Below are positions 8,053 through 15,149 of a stretch of DNA of 36,499 nucleotides, piece after piece. The DNA comes from Zetaproteobacteria bacterium CG_4_9_14_3_um_filter_49_83. Lineage in GTDB: Bacteria > Pseudomonadota > Zetaproteobacteria > Mariprofundales > Mariprofundaceae. Both the position numbers and the translations under genes were made by a program. The stretch is taken from NCBI GenBank assembly GCA_002791545.1, contig PFXG01000069.1, forward strand, positions 1-36,499, written 5' to 3'. The number at the start of each line of letters is the position of its first letter. The stretch's first letter is position 1. The notes under the pieces were generated by a model. The model was not told where the DNA came from. It saw only the letters and a program-made list of their open reading frames with translations, and searched no databases.

Positions 8053-8165
8053 GTCACGCTCCTGCGCAGATTCCGATTAGCTTCTTTAGTCAACCGTTGC
8101 TTCTGCTTATTCCAGCATTTCCAGGCAGGCTGATCCCCTTCAAACAAAGTCATATTTGCTTTCAT
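8049..8165 (-). CDS. Small unknown protein (38 aa) between cas1 and KilA-N gene
   Basis: A short open frame starts at the base after the cas1 stop and encodes MKANMTLFEGDQPAWKCWNK followed by a basic tail QKQRLTKEANRNLRRSVT. An AGGAG site lies 8-9 bases before its ATG, within the end of cas1. It ends with an ATGA overlap onto the KilA-N start. The tight packing argues that it is translated. The protein is basic, with two Trp and one Cys near the middle, and no signal peptide or membrane segment. I do not recognise a family. It may be a small DNA/RNA-binding or partner protein, or only a coupling peptide. Confidence 0.55.
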   Translation of the reverse strand: MKANMTLFEGDQPAWKCWNKQKQRLTKEANRNLRRSVT

Positions 8166-9119
8166 TTAATCTTTCTCCTGCATTAACGCCAATGCCTTAA
8201 CCTGATCAAACATCACATCCAGTGCTTTATGATCGGTGAAAGCCTGCAAACACTGCTGGCGAAACTCCTGCTCGGTCGCATTCTCTTTTGCACAGATAAA
8301 TGCCCACGGCAATACAATGGCATCTTTGATCAGGTCGGCCACATCAAAGACCAGTGCTCCCCTGCGTGTTTTGCCATGCATCACCGCAAAGCCGTGCGGA
8401 ATACCCAGTACCCAGAGCGTGGTGGCAGCCATGCCATAAGCGAGGTAGTTGCCGTGATTGAGAAAGCCGTTGGCTTTATCGGTTGCCTCATGTTCCCGAG
8501 TAAATGATTTCATATTCGTTGAGCGTGCTGCGAATTTATAGAGCTGTTTGGTCAACTGCGCTTCTGCCGTCAGCAAATCAACGGTTTTCATGGCCCGATC
8601 AATGTTTTTCCGACTTGAATCCAGCGCAGTGGATAAGGCAAGATCACCCATATCAAAACCTGCCACCTTCAGATCTCGGTCTTTAGCCCAGACTTTGCGC
8701 AGATAATCCAGCCGGGCATGTTGCAGTGTTTTTGCTGCATTCAGTCGTTGCTCATCATCAAACCAGAAGCCCAGCCACCCTTGCAGATACTCTGTTGGCC
8801 GATACTCACTTTGGGGTGTGAACCACTCAATGGCGTTGCCCATGTAGAGCGGTGTGCCTCCGCCGCCGCAAAATCCGATAAGCACCCCGGCCTGAGCTAA
8901 CATGCGCACAGCTGCCTGAGTAATGGAGGTGCCATTTCCCAACAGAATGACGGTGGTATTGGCTATAGGGATGTTGAAGAACTGCTTCTCTTTCTTGGCT
9001 TCGGTGAGATAGAGAACTCGCCCATCTTTCTGCATCACCCGGCAATGCTCCAACAGATACAGATTGGCCCGCTTGGAGTGCAGAATTGTTTTCAAATCAC
9101 TTGGCGATAAATCTTTCAT
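8166..9119 (-). CDS. cas1: Cas1, type I-F spacer-integration endonuclease
   Basis: This 317-residue Cas1 of the I-F subtype inserts spacers with the Cas2 part of Cas2-3. The start SPSDLKTILHSKRANLYLLE and the segments IPIANTTVILLGNGTSITQAA and GVLIGFCGGGGTP are diagnostic of I-F Cas1. Likely metal ligands are Glu186, His248 and Asp262, at the spacing of the Pseudomonas enzyme (191/254/268). The protein is therefore probably active. The ATG at 9119 has only a weak upstream site. In standard I-F loci the next gene is cas2-3; here about 1.3 kb with three inserted genes intervenes. Confidence 0.95.
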   Translation of the reverse strand: MKDLSPSDLKTILHSKRANLYLLEHCRVMQKDGRVLYLTEAKKEKQFFNIPIANTTVILLGNGTSITQAAVRMLAQAGVLIGFCGGGGTPLYMGNAIEWFTPQSEYRPTEYLQGWLGFWFDDEQRLNAAKTLQHARLDYLRKVWAKDRDLKVAGFDMGDLALSTALDSSRKNIDRAMKTVDLLTAEAQLTKQLYKFAARSTNMKSFTREHEATDKANGFLNHGNYLAYGMAATTLWVLGIPHGFAVMHGKTRRGALVFDVADLIKDAIVLPWAFICAKENATEQEFRQQCLQAFTDHKALDVMFDQVKALALMQEKD

Positions 9120-9138
9120 TCTTGTTCACGCATTATCT

Positions 9139-9333
9139 TCACCTCGTTGACACACAAAGCCGATAGGCTATTTTTTCACCTTGTGGTCGGCGGTCATCCC
9201 GCGTCAGCGCCTTGGTCTCCACGCCGTAAAGCGCTGCCGGATCATTCTCCAGCATCACCCGCTCGCCGCACAGCTGCACAATCGAGCCTTGGATTCGAGT
9301 TGACTGAATAATCAGACTTTGTCCGTTAGCCAT
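9139..9333 (-). pseudogene. ORF6N-domain fragment (64 aa) upstream of cas1
   Basis: The 64-codon frame contains an ORF6N start: IQGSIVQLCGERVMLENDPA then ALYGVETKAL at about residues 14-43, the diagnostic motif of this phage-regulator domain. Full ORF6N domains continue with a K/R-N...RFP.DFMFQL segment. Here the similarity breaks after KALT and an unrelated tail RDDRRPQGEKIAYRLCVSTR ends 19 bases before cas1. Other frames do not restore the match, so this looks like a recombination scar rather than one frameshift. The ribosome site is weak. It may be a remnant or a mini-protein leading the cas1 transcript. Confidence 0.65.
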
Positions 9334-9443
9334 GCGAACGTCCCGGTCATCTAGAAGTGCCAGACTGTGATTTTAATTTCATGCATGTCCTCCAACAAAC
9401 CAATACGTCCAACACTATCGGGGCGTGAGCTCATATAGTGACC
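9334..9443. promoter_or_regulatory. Intergenic region between WYL regulator and cas1 side, with inverted repeats
   Basis: This 110-base gap lies between the end of the WYL gene and the ORF6N fragment. The inverted repeat GCGTGAG (9423-9429) / CTCACGC (9443-9449) overlaps the WYL stop. A second, mutually exclusive pair, GTGACC (9438-9443) / GGTCAC (9455-9460), overlaps it. A GGAGG site ahead of two 11-codon frames (MHEIKITVWHF and MKLKSQSGTSR) is also visible and may be a leader or decay. A promoter for the cas operon could lie here, but I see no convincing -35/-10 pair. Confidence 0.35.
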
Positions 9444-10403
9444 TCACGCATATTGGTCACGAGCCCGTTGGAGATTTTCCGCCACGCGCTGACGCAGCGA
9501 AGCCGGGGCCAGCACTTCCACCTCTGGCCCGTGACGGCAGATTTCCATGATCAATTCGGTGGGATTGCTGTAGGGAATGCGCAATTCAAAGCGCCCATCT
9601 TCCAGCCATGTGCCTGTTTCATCCGGAAACCACTGCTCATCGGCCACCCATGCCGCTGCCCCGGATGTAAACCTGAGCACCGCCGTATCGCTCGGCTCAC
9701 CGGCAAAAATACCGAAGGATGAAGTCAGCTCCCTGTCCAATTGTTCATCGGACAGCGCCAGCACTTCACCCGCCACAAGCTTCACCGAAACAATCTTCTC
9801 CAGTGCAAAGGTGAGCAGCTTCTCCTTGTTGTGACACCAGGCATCCAGATACCAGTTGCCGCGATAGTGCACCATGCGCTGCGGTGACAGCTGACGCTGG
9901 CTACGCTGGCCATGCTGGCGACCATCATATTCGATGTATAAGCGCTGCCGTTGCAATACGGCCGTGGCAATCACCGGAAACAACGGTAAGGCCCGGCTGC
10001 GCTTTCCTGCTTCGGTCATGCGGATGCGGTGCATCTGATCAGCTGCCAGCGGCACACTCCTGCTCAGGATGCTTTCGATCTTGTCGCGTAAACGGTTCAA
10101 CTCATCTTCAAGAAAGCCGCCGGAGAGACCGGAAGCCAGTTGCTGCATGGTCAGCAGTGCATACAGCTCTTCGGCTGAAAACCAGACACCGGGCATTTCG
10201 AAGGTGGAAAGTTTATCGTAGTAATAACCATGGCCTTCGCGGTTGAGTATGGGAGCCTGCAGGATGTGTTTCATAGCCGCGATGGTTCGTTTGACAGTTG
10301 ATTCGGAACATTCAAATTGTTCACACAAGGTTTGCATGGAGACAGGCGTTCTTCTGAGCTTCAGAAGCTTATCAAGCTGATATGCGCGTTCGAGTTTATC
10401 CAT
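9444..10403 (-). CDS. WYL-domain transcriptional regulator next to the cas operon
   Basis: This 319-residue protein has an N-terminal winged helix-turn-helix (about 1-60; helix VSMQTLCEQFECSESTVKRTIAAM) and a WYL domain around 140-220 with the motif NWYLDAWC (Trp184-Tyr185-Leu186). A C-terminal part typical of YafY-like regulators follows. WYL proteins bind nucleic-acid ligands and often control CRISPR-Cas and other defence loci. It lies immediately upstream of the cas genes in the same direction, so it is a good candidate for their regulator; that link is inference. The ATG at 10403 is the first in frame. Confidence 0.88.
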   Translation of the reverse strand: MDKLERAYQLDKLLKLRRTPVSMQTLCEQFECSESTVKRTIAAMKHILQAPILNREGHGYYYDKLSTFEMPGVWFSAEELYALLTMQQLASGLSGGFLEDELNRLRDKIESILSRSVPLAADQMHRIRMTEAGKRSRALPLFPVIATAVLQRQRLYIEYDGRQHGQRSQRQLSPQRMVHYRGNWYLDAWCHNKEKLLTFALEKIVSVKLVAGEVLALSDEQLDRELTSSFGIFAGEPSDTAVLRFTSGAAAWVADEQWFPDETGTWLEDGRFELRIPYSNPTELIMEICRHGPEVEVLAPASLRQRVAENLQRARDQYA

Positions 10404-10569
10404 GCCCTCTTCTCCCCATGGCTAACAATTATCCAAGCGAGAGAAGATAACCGGATCAAAACACAGATACATCATCCATATAGATGAATGGCACTATTTT
10501 TATTGAGATAAAAGATGAAATGTGCGGGTTATTAGTGCATGGGTTGGGCCGGGTCTGTCCCGTGAAGAA
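10404..10569. promoter_or_regulatory. Intergenic region upstream of the WYL regulator
   Basis: This 166-base gap follows the end of the peptide-type ABC ATPase gene. It is A/T-richer than its surroundings. It holds a near-palindrome CATCCATATAGATG at 10473-10486 (one mismatched pair), which could be an operator. TTGATC and GATAAT elements on the minus strand lie too far apart (20 bases) for a clear promoter. No intrinsic terminator for the upstream ABC gene is seen. This gap is the likely border between the CRISPR locus and the conserved chromosome. Confidence 0.3.
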
Positions 10570-11361
10570 TCAGCGACGCTCCGACGGATGAGCCACCGGG
10601 CGTGCTGCCAGCAGCTTTTGCGTGTAGGCATCTTTGGGGTCTGAGAATACGCCTTCAACGCTGCCCTGCTCAACGACGTTGCCATTGAACATCACCAGCA
10701 CGCGATCTGCCACATGCCGAACTACCGAGAGATCATGTGAAATGAACAGATACGATAAATTAAATTCACTCTGCAAGCGTTGCAGCAAGTTTAAGATCTG
10801 CGCCTGCACGGATACGTCGAGCGCCGATACCGGCTCATCCAGCACCAGCACTTTGGGGCGTACAATCAACGCGCGGGCTATGCCGATGCGCTGGCGCTGA
10901 CCACCGGAAAACTGATGCGGATAACGATCCAGAATCGCTGCATCCATACCGCACAAGGCCAGAATCTCTGCCACTTCATCGCGGCGCTGCGTACGCGAGA
11001 GTTCCGGCCGATGCACGCGCAAACCCTCGCCGACACTTTGCCAGATGCGCATTCTCGGATTGAGCGAAGCAAACGGATCCTGAAATACCATCTGAATATG
11101 CGAACGCAAAGGGCGCAGATGATGTTCGCTTAATTGACTGACTTCCTGATCCCGCCAGTGAATTTGTCCAGAATTAGCTGGCAGCAAACGCATCACCAGC
11201 CTGGCAACCGATGATTTGCCGCTGCCGGACTCACCGACTATCGCCACGGTTTCACCTTCGGCAATGTGAAAGGAGACATCTTTCACGGCATGGTTTGCCT
11301 GCCCTCTCCTGAGCAGTCCGCCACTGTGATAGATTTTATTGAGCTTTTCGACGCTTAACAT
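10570..11361 (-). CDS. Peptide/nickel-type ABC transporter ATPase (DppF/OppF-like)
   Basis: This 263-residue ATP-binding subunit has Walker A GESGSGKS at 43-50, Q-loop FQDPFASLNPRM, signature FSGGQRQRI, Walker B VLVLDEPVSALD and the switch histidine in FISHDLSVV. The DPFASLNPRM stretch is typical of the OppF/DppF branch. It lacks the C-terminal cysteine-rich extension usual in this family, which its partner carries. Its ATG lies inside the end of the preceding gene (7-base overlap), so the two ATPases form a coupled pair. No permease or binding protein is nearby, so the substrate cannot be assigned. Confidence 0.88.
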   Translation of the reverse strand: MLSVEKLNKIYHSGGLLRRGQANHAVKDVSFHIAEGETVAIVGESGSGKSSVARLVMRLLPANSGQIHWRDQEVSQLSEHHLRPLRSHIQMVFQDPFASLNPRMRIWQSVGEGLRVHRPELSRTQRRDEVAEILALCGMDAAILDRYPHQFSGGQRQRIGIARALIVRPKVLVLDEPVSALDVSVQAQILNLLQRLQSEFNLSYLFISHDLSVVRHVADRVLVMFNGNVVEQGSVEGVFSDPKDAYTQKLLAARPVAHPSERR

Positions 11362-12338
11362 GATTCAGCTGCTTCCACATGCACGCAACGTGCCTGATGC
11401 TGATGTCTGGACCACTGATGCAGCGCCACTTTCCCGGCACAGGCCTGATCCGCATGCTTGCAGCGCGGCGCAAAACGACAGCCCGCCGCCCACAGCCCCG
11501 GCGCCGGAACATTGCCTTCGATCACCGGCAAGGGTGTACCGGGCGGATTGATTTCCGGCCGACACCCCATCAAAGCGCGGGTATACGGATGTGCCGGATG
11601 ATCAAACACATCTTCCACACTGCCCGTTTCGACAATCTCACCGGCATACATCACAGCGACATCGTCACACATTTCCGCCACCAGTCCGAAATCATGCGTC
11701 ACCAGCAACATGCCCAGGCCGCGCTGACGTTGCAGATTTCTCAGCAAAGCGATAATGCGCTTCTGCACAGAGACATCGAGGGCCGTTGTCGGTTCATCGG
11801 CGATAATAAAATCAGCATTGGCCGACATCGCCATGGCAATCAGCACCCGCTGGCGCATACCGCCCGACAGGGAATCGGGATATTGCTGCAACAGATGTCC
11901 GGCATCGTCCAACCCGACATCCTGCAACAAACGAATGGCGTGCTGCCGCGCCGCTTCGGCATCCAGATTCAGATGCAGATGAATCACTTCCAGCATTTGA
12001 CTGCCAATGGAGAAAACCGGATTTAATGCCGTCATCGGCTCCTGAAATATCATCGACACACGGCCACCGCGCATCTTGCGCAGGGTGACATCATCCATGG
12101 CAAATATGCTTTGCTGATCCAGCAGAATATCGCCACCGGTGCGACGTATTCCCTGATGCTCACCCAGGCGCAGAATGGCCTGAGCCGTCAGCGTTTTACC
12201 GCATCCTGATTCACCCACCAATCCCATGACACGGCCCCGCTGCAAACGCAGCGAGAGATTCGATACAGCGATAATGTCTGCGTCCGAATGATCTGTGCGA
12301 GCAGGTAGTGCCAGCGATAAGTCTCTGATTTCAAGCAT
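11355..12338 (-). CDS. Peptide/nickel-type ABC transporter ATPase (DppD/OppD-like)
   Basis: This 327-residue ATP-binding subunit has Walker A GESGCGKT at 42-49, Q-loop FQEPMTALNPVFSIGSQ, signature LSGGMRQRV, Walker B FIIADEPTTALD and switch histidine in VTHDFGLV. The C-terminal oligopeptide/dipeptide extension has the pattern CRFAPRCKHADQAC plus a later Cys, which in relatives binds an iron-sulphur cluster. It pairs with the DppF-like gene that overlaps its end. The 42-base gap to the kinase gene upstream suggests a possible shared transcript. Confidence 0.88.
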   Translation of the reverse strand: MLEIRDLSLALPARTDHSDADIIAVSNLSLRLQRGRVMGLVGESGCGKTLTAQAILRLGEHQGIRRTGGDILLDQQSIFAMDDVTLRKMRGGRVSMIFQEPMTALNPVFSIGSQMLEVIHLHLNLDAEAARQHAIRLLQDVGLDDAGHLLQQYPDSLSGGMRQRVLIAMAMSANADFIIADEPTTALDVSVQKRIIALLRNLQRQRGLGMLLVTHDFGLVAEMCDDVAVMYAGEIVETGSVEDVFDHPAHPYTRALMGCRPEINPPGTPLPVIEGNVPAPGLWAAGCRFAPRCKHADQACAGKVALHQWSRHQHQARCVHVEAAESC

Positions 12339-12380
12339 CGGCGGAGTGTGGCGAACTACGCTGGAATTTACCAGCCGCAG

Positions 12381-13157
12381 TTACAGGCTGGAGACGATAC
12401 GGTGCTCGTGGTCAAAGACGAACACGGTATCGGCCAGCCCCGGCATCACCTCGAAATTATGCCGCGTCAAGCGTTCAAAATGCTGAATAAAGCGGATCAA
12501 TTCCGGCTGGCTCATGCTGCCTGAGGTGGCACCCGCACGATGCTGCATCTCAGCTTCCTGCTGCATACGCCAGGCTGTAACGGCTTGCATGTCCGGTGCC
12601 CGGAGAAAAATCATGTAATCGATCAAGCAAAAAAGCTGCGGGTACTGATCTGCCAGACAGTCATTAACATAGGTGCGCCAGATGCCATCACGATCTTCCT
12701 CTGCTTCCAGCGTATTGACCGGAGCAAGCAGCGCGGCGGCTGTCTGCGGCGGAGTGCCCACGCACCAGCCTTCAAACAGAACCACATCAACAGGGCCGCT
12801 ATGCAGCGGCCAGTTATCTTCGCCTGCCCTGTCGTCTCTGGCTTTATCAAAACGAGGAATGCTTAATAGGGTATCGGCATCGGCCGTGCAGATGCGCTGC
12901 AAAAGTTCGCGACCCATCATCACATCATGCGTGCCGGGTACACCTCTGCTGCGCAGCAGCGGGTGAACACGATCGGCCAATTGCAATCGTTGCTGGCGGG
13001 TCAGATATAAATCGTCGATGGACAAGATGAGGCAACGAAGGCCGTAATGATGTTCGAGTAACATGCCAAGGCAACTGGCCATGGTGGATTTTCCGGTGCC
13101 TTGCGCACCATTAATGCCAACTAACAGCGGCTGCCCGGCTTTATTGTGAGATTGCAT
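12381..13157 (-). CDS. P-loop kinase of the D-glycerate 3-kinase family
   Basis: From the ATG at 13157 the protein has 258 residues with a P-loop GAQGTGKST at 16-24, LILSIDDLYLTRQQR, HPLLRSRGVPGTHD and FEGWCVGT, all hallmarks of plant/cyanobacterial-type glycerate 3-kinase and yeast Tda10 relatives. It would phosphorylate D-glycerate or a related small molecule. The family normally has about 30 more residues before the P-loop. The frame upstream of 13157 does encode a matching stretch (VQRHRLPAAYADLALEHWLP), but no ATG, GTG or TTG is found before an in-frame stop. The true start may be a CTG overlapping the yggT stop. The exact substrate is not proven. Confidence 0.72.
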   Translation of the reverse strand: MQSHNKAGQPLLVGINGAQGTGKSTMASCLGMLLEHHYGLRCLILSIDDLYLTRQQRLQLADRVHPLLRSRGVPGTHDVMMGRELLQRICTADADTLLSIPRFDKARDDRAGEDNWPLHSGPVDVVLFEGWCVGTPPQTAAALLAPVNTLEAEEDRDGIWRTYVNDCLADQYPQLFCLIDYMIFLRAPDMQAVTAWRMQQEAEMQHRAGATSGSMSQPELIRFIQHFERLTRHNFEVMPGLADTVFVFDHEHRIVSSL

Positions 13158-13246
13158 TGACAGCCTGGCCGCTAATGGCAGCCAGTGTTCCAGTGCCAGA
13201 TCGGCATACGCTGCTGGCAGCCGATGACGCTGAACAAACGCGTTGA

Positions 13247-13546
13247 TCAGTGCGTCAGGGTAAACGCCACCCTCTCTATCGTTTGCACCAGAAACACATC
13301 AAGAAAATACACAAGCAGCAGGATAACCATCGGAGACAGATCGATCCCCTGAAAGGCCGGCAAACGACGGCGTACAGCATACAACATCGGTTCGCTCAAC
13401 TGATAAATCGTGCGTACAATCGGATTATAAGGATCTGGTGAGACCCAGGATAAAACTGCACGAGCAATCACCAGAATCAATACCGCCATCAGCGCCATAT
13501 GCAGAACCACAGCACATGCTTGCAGGAAATAGCCAACAATAAACAT
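13247..13546 (-). CDS. yggT: YggT family integral membrane protein
   Basis: This 99-residue protein has two hydrophobic segments (about 5-32 and 70-90) around the conserved motif WVSPDPYNPIVRTIYQLSEPML, which is the YggT signature. Its neighbours proC and yggS are the classical partners of yggT, here in the order yggS-proC-yggT. Relatives are linked to osmotic or division-related functions, but no biochemical role is established. It starts 11 bases after the proC stop and its end overlaps the extended frame of the kinase gene. Confidence 0.88.
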   Translation of the reverse strand: MFIVGYFLQACAVVLHMALMAVLILVIARAVLSWVSPDPYNPIVRTIYQLSEPMLYAVRRRLPAFQGIDLSPMVILLLVYFLDVFLVQTIERVAFTLTH

Positions 13547-13557
13547 CGTCGAAACCG

Positions 13558-14358
13558 TTAACGCATCATGTCTTTCGAGCGTTTGGCTGCTGCCACTACG
13601 CCCTGACGTACTGCTTCATGGATATTCATTTCATACATCTTATCCAGCGCTGCCTGGGTGGTGCCATTCGGACTGGTGACCTGCGTGCGCAACTGCGCTG
13701 CCGTCTTTTCACTCTGCTTGAGCATCATGCCAGCACCATAAGCTGTCTGGCGGATGATTTTCTCGGCAATTTCGGTCGGCAGCTTAAGATTTTCCGCCGC
13801 GCCGTACATCAGTTCAGCCAACAGGAAAAAATAGGCCGGGCCACTGCCGGAGATTGCCGTTACCGCATGCAGCAATGGCTCCTGATCGACCCATGCCGTT
13901 TCACCGCACGCATCCATCACATAAGCGGCACGTTGCTTATGGTTGTCATCGGCATCGCTGAACAGCACAGACATACCTGCCCCGACCATGGCCGGAGTAT
14001 TGGGCATGGCACGTACCAGAGCCAGATCATCGCGTCCGAGCATCGTTTTGATGGCCGCCGTATCCACCCCGGCGGCAATGCTGATCAGGGTCATATCGGC
14101 TGAGAAAAAGGCTGTCATTTCAGTCAGCACGGCTTTCATCTGCTGCGGTTTGACAGAAAAGACAACGACGTCCGCACCGCTTACTGCGACTTTGTTACTG
14201 GTATGCGTTTTCACGCCATAGGTTCGGGAAAGTAGCTCTAATCGCGCTGGCAGCGGATCACTCACGGCAATTTTATCTGCCGGATGTCCTGATTTAAGCA
14301 GGCCGGAAAACAGTGCCTCGGCCATATTGCCGCCGCCTATAAAAGCTATTGTTTGCAT
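13558..14358 (-). CDS. proC: Pyrroline-5-carboxylate reductase (last step of proline synthesis)
   Basis: This 266-residue enzyme reduces pyrroline-5-carboxylate to proline with NAD(P)H. The nucleotide-binding motif IAFIGGGNMAEALFSGL is at the N-terminus; VFSVKPQQM and ALVRAMPNTPAMVGAGMS lie mid-protein. The C-terminal dimer domain has SGSGPAYFFLLAEL and LRTQVTSPNGTTQAALD. I choose the ATG at 14358, 7 bases after AAGGA, because family members start MQ.IAFIGGG. An in-frame TTG at 14376 is less likely. A 14-base tandem repeat lies 25 bases upstream of the start. Confidence 0.95.
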   Translation of the reverse strand: MQTIAFIGGGNMAEALFSGLLKSGHPADKIAVSDPLPARLELLSRTYGVKTHTSNKVAVSGADVVVFSVKPQQMKAVLTEMTAFFSADMTLISIAAGVDTAAIKTMLGRDDLALVRAMPNTPAMVGAGMSVLFSDADDNHKQRAAYVMDACGETAWVDQEPLLHAVTAISGSGPAYFFLLAELMYGAAENLKLPTEIAEKIIRQTAYGAGMMLKQSEKTAAQLRTQVTSPNGTTQAALDKMYEMNIHEAVRQGVVAAAKRSKDMMR

Positions 14359-14382
14359 GGTTATATCCTTTTTCAAAAATTG

Positions 14383-14410
14383 ATCGTGCGCATCATATCG
14401 TGCGCATCAT
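14383..14410. repeat. Perfect tandem duplication of a 14-base unit upstream of proC
   Basis: The unit ATCGTGCGCATCAT occurs twice in direct succession (14383-14396 and 14397-14410). It contains the palindrome TGCGCA. It lies 25 bases before the proC ATG, near its ribosome site and probably within the leader. The 167-base gap from yggS otherwise shows a TTGACA box on the minus strand at about 14434, without a clear partner. A repeated operator or a recent slippage event are both possible. Confidence 0.7.
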
Positions 14411-14525
14411 CAGCAGCCGCCTTTTGTCCGTATCCAGTGTCAAAAGTGCTCACTTACAGGAAGTATGCTGCGCGCTTTTTCCTTATCTGCGAACTAAATA
14501 CAGGCCATATGAACAGTTAAACAAT

Positions 14526-15149
14526 CTATGCCTGCTCTGAATCAAACAAAGCCCGTCCGATACGAACCATGCTTGCCCCCTCTTCCACGGCAATTTTCCA
14601 ATCACCGCTCATCCCCATGCAGAGCTGGCGAATTTTCGCATCATTCAAATTATCTCGCAAGCGGCATAATGAACGAAACTGCTGGCGTGCTTCCCCGTCA
14701 CTCGATGCCATACCCATCAACCCGATTACCTCCAGCTGCGGCACATCTTTTAATTGTTCCAATAAATCAGCAAGTTGATCCGGTGCTACACCCTGCTTCT
14801 GAGCTTCGCCGGAAATATGCACCTGAATCAACACCGGTAAAACGCGATTTTCGACGTGTCCCGCCACAGCTCGGGCTGTGTCAATATCACACAATGAATG
14901 CCACATATAGGCAAAACGGCCGATATATTTGGCTTTATTTTTCTGCAATGGCCCGATCATGTGCCAGCGAAGCTGCGGAAACAACAAAGCTCTGTCGCGC
15001 AAGGCCTGCGGCCGCGACTCAGCGAAATCCACTTGTCCCAAGGCGGCAAGACGGCTTACTTTTTCATCTTCCGAATATTTAGAGACGGCAATCAGCCTGA
15101 CGTGGCGGGCCGTTAATGCATCACGCAATGTTTCATAATTTTTCTGCAT
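14526..15149 (-). CDS. yggS: YggS/PROSC family pyridoxal-phosphate homeostasis protein
   Basis: This 207-residue PLP-binding barrel protein of the YggS family buffers free pyridoxal phosphate and affects amino-acid metabolism. The PLP lysine is in LIAVSKYS near residue 23. The family motifs RWHMIGPLQKNKAKYI, VLIQVHISGEAQKQGV, LEVIGLMGMAS and CMGMSGDWKIAVEEGASMVRIG are present. The usual FGEN.VQE motif reads FAESRPQA, a variant. It is slightly shorter than the common 220-235 residues because the N-terminus is short. It starts immediately after the stop of the glycosyltransferase-like gene (TGA-ATG), implying coupling. Confidence 0.9.
   Translation of the reverse strand: MQKNYETLRDALTARHVRLIAVSKYSEDEKVSRLAALGQVDFAESRPQALRDRALLFPQLRWHMIGPLQKNKAKYIGRFAYMWHSLCDIDTARAVAGHVENRVLPVLIQVHISGEAQKQGVAPDQLADLLEQLKDVPQLEVIGLMGMASSDGEARQQFRSLCRLRDNLNDAKIRQLCMGMSGDWKIAVEEGASMVRIGRALFDSEQA

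Noticed and set aside
7127-8133. Long open frames on the plus strand opposite the Bro-N and KilA-N genes
   Set aside because: They have no ribosome sites or protein family match. The peptide matches they show come from the codon-phased palindromes and are antisense copies of the real motifs.
9334-9443. Degenerate CRISPR repeats or a leader near cas1
   Set aside because: No repeated 28-base unit or I-F repeat hairpin (CTGCC...GGCAG) is found here or at 10404-10569.
10500-10685. Small minus-strand frame at the end of the ABC ATPase gene
   Set aside because: It overlaps the conserved end of the ATPase in another frame and has no family resemblance.
12794-12811. Hairpin GGCCGCT-ATGC-AGCGGCC in the kinase gene
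   Set aside because: A stem of seven bases in coding DNA is not unusual and no U-tract follows.
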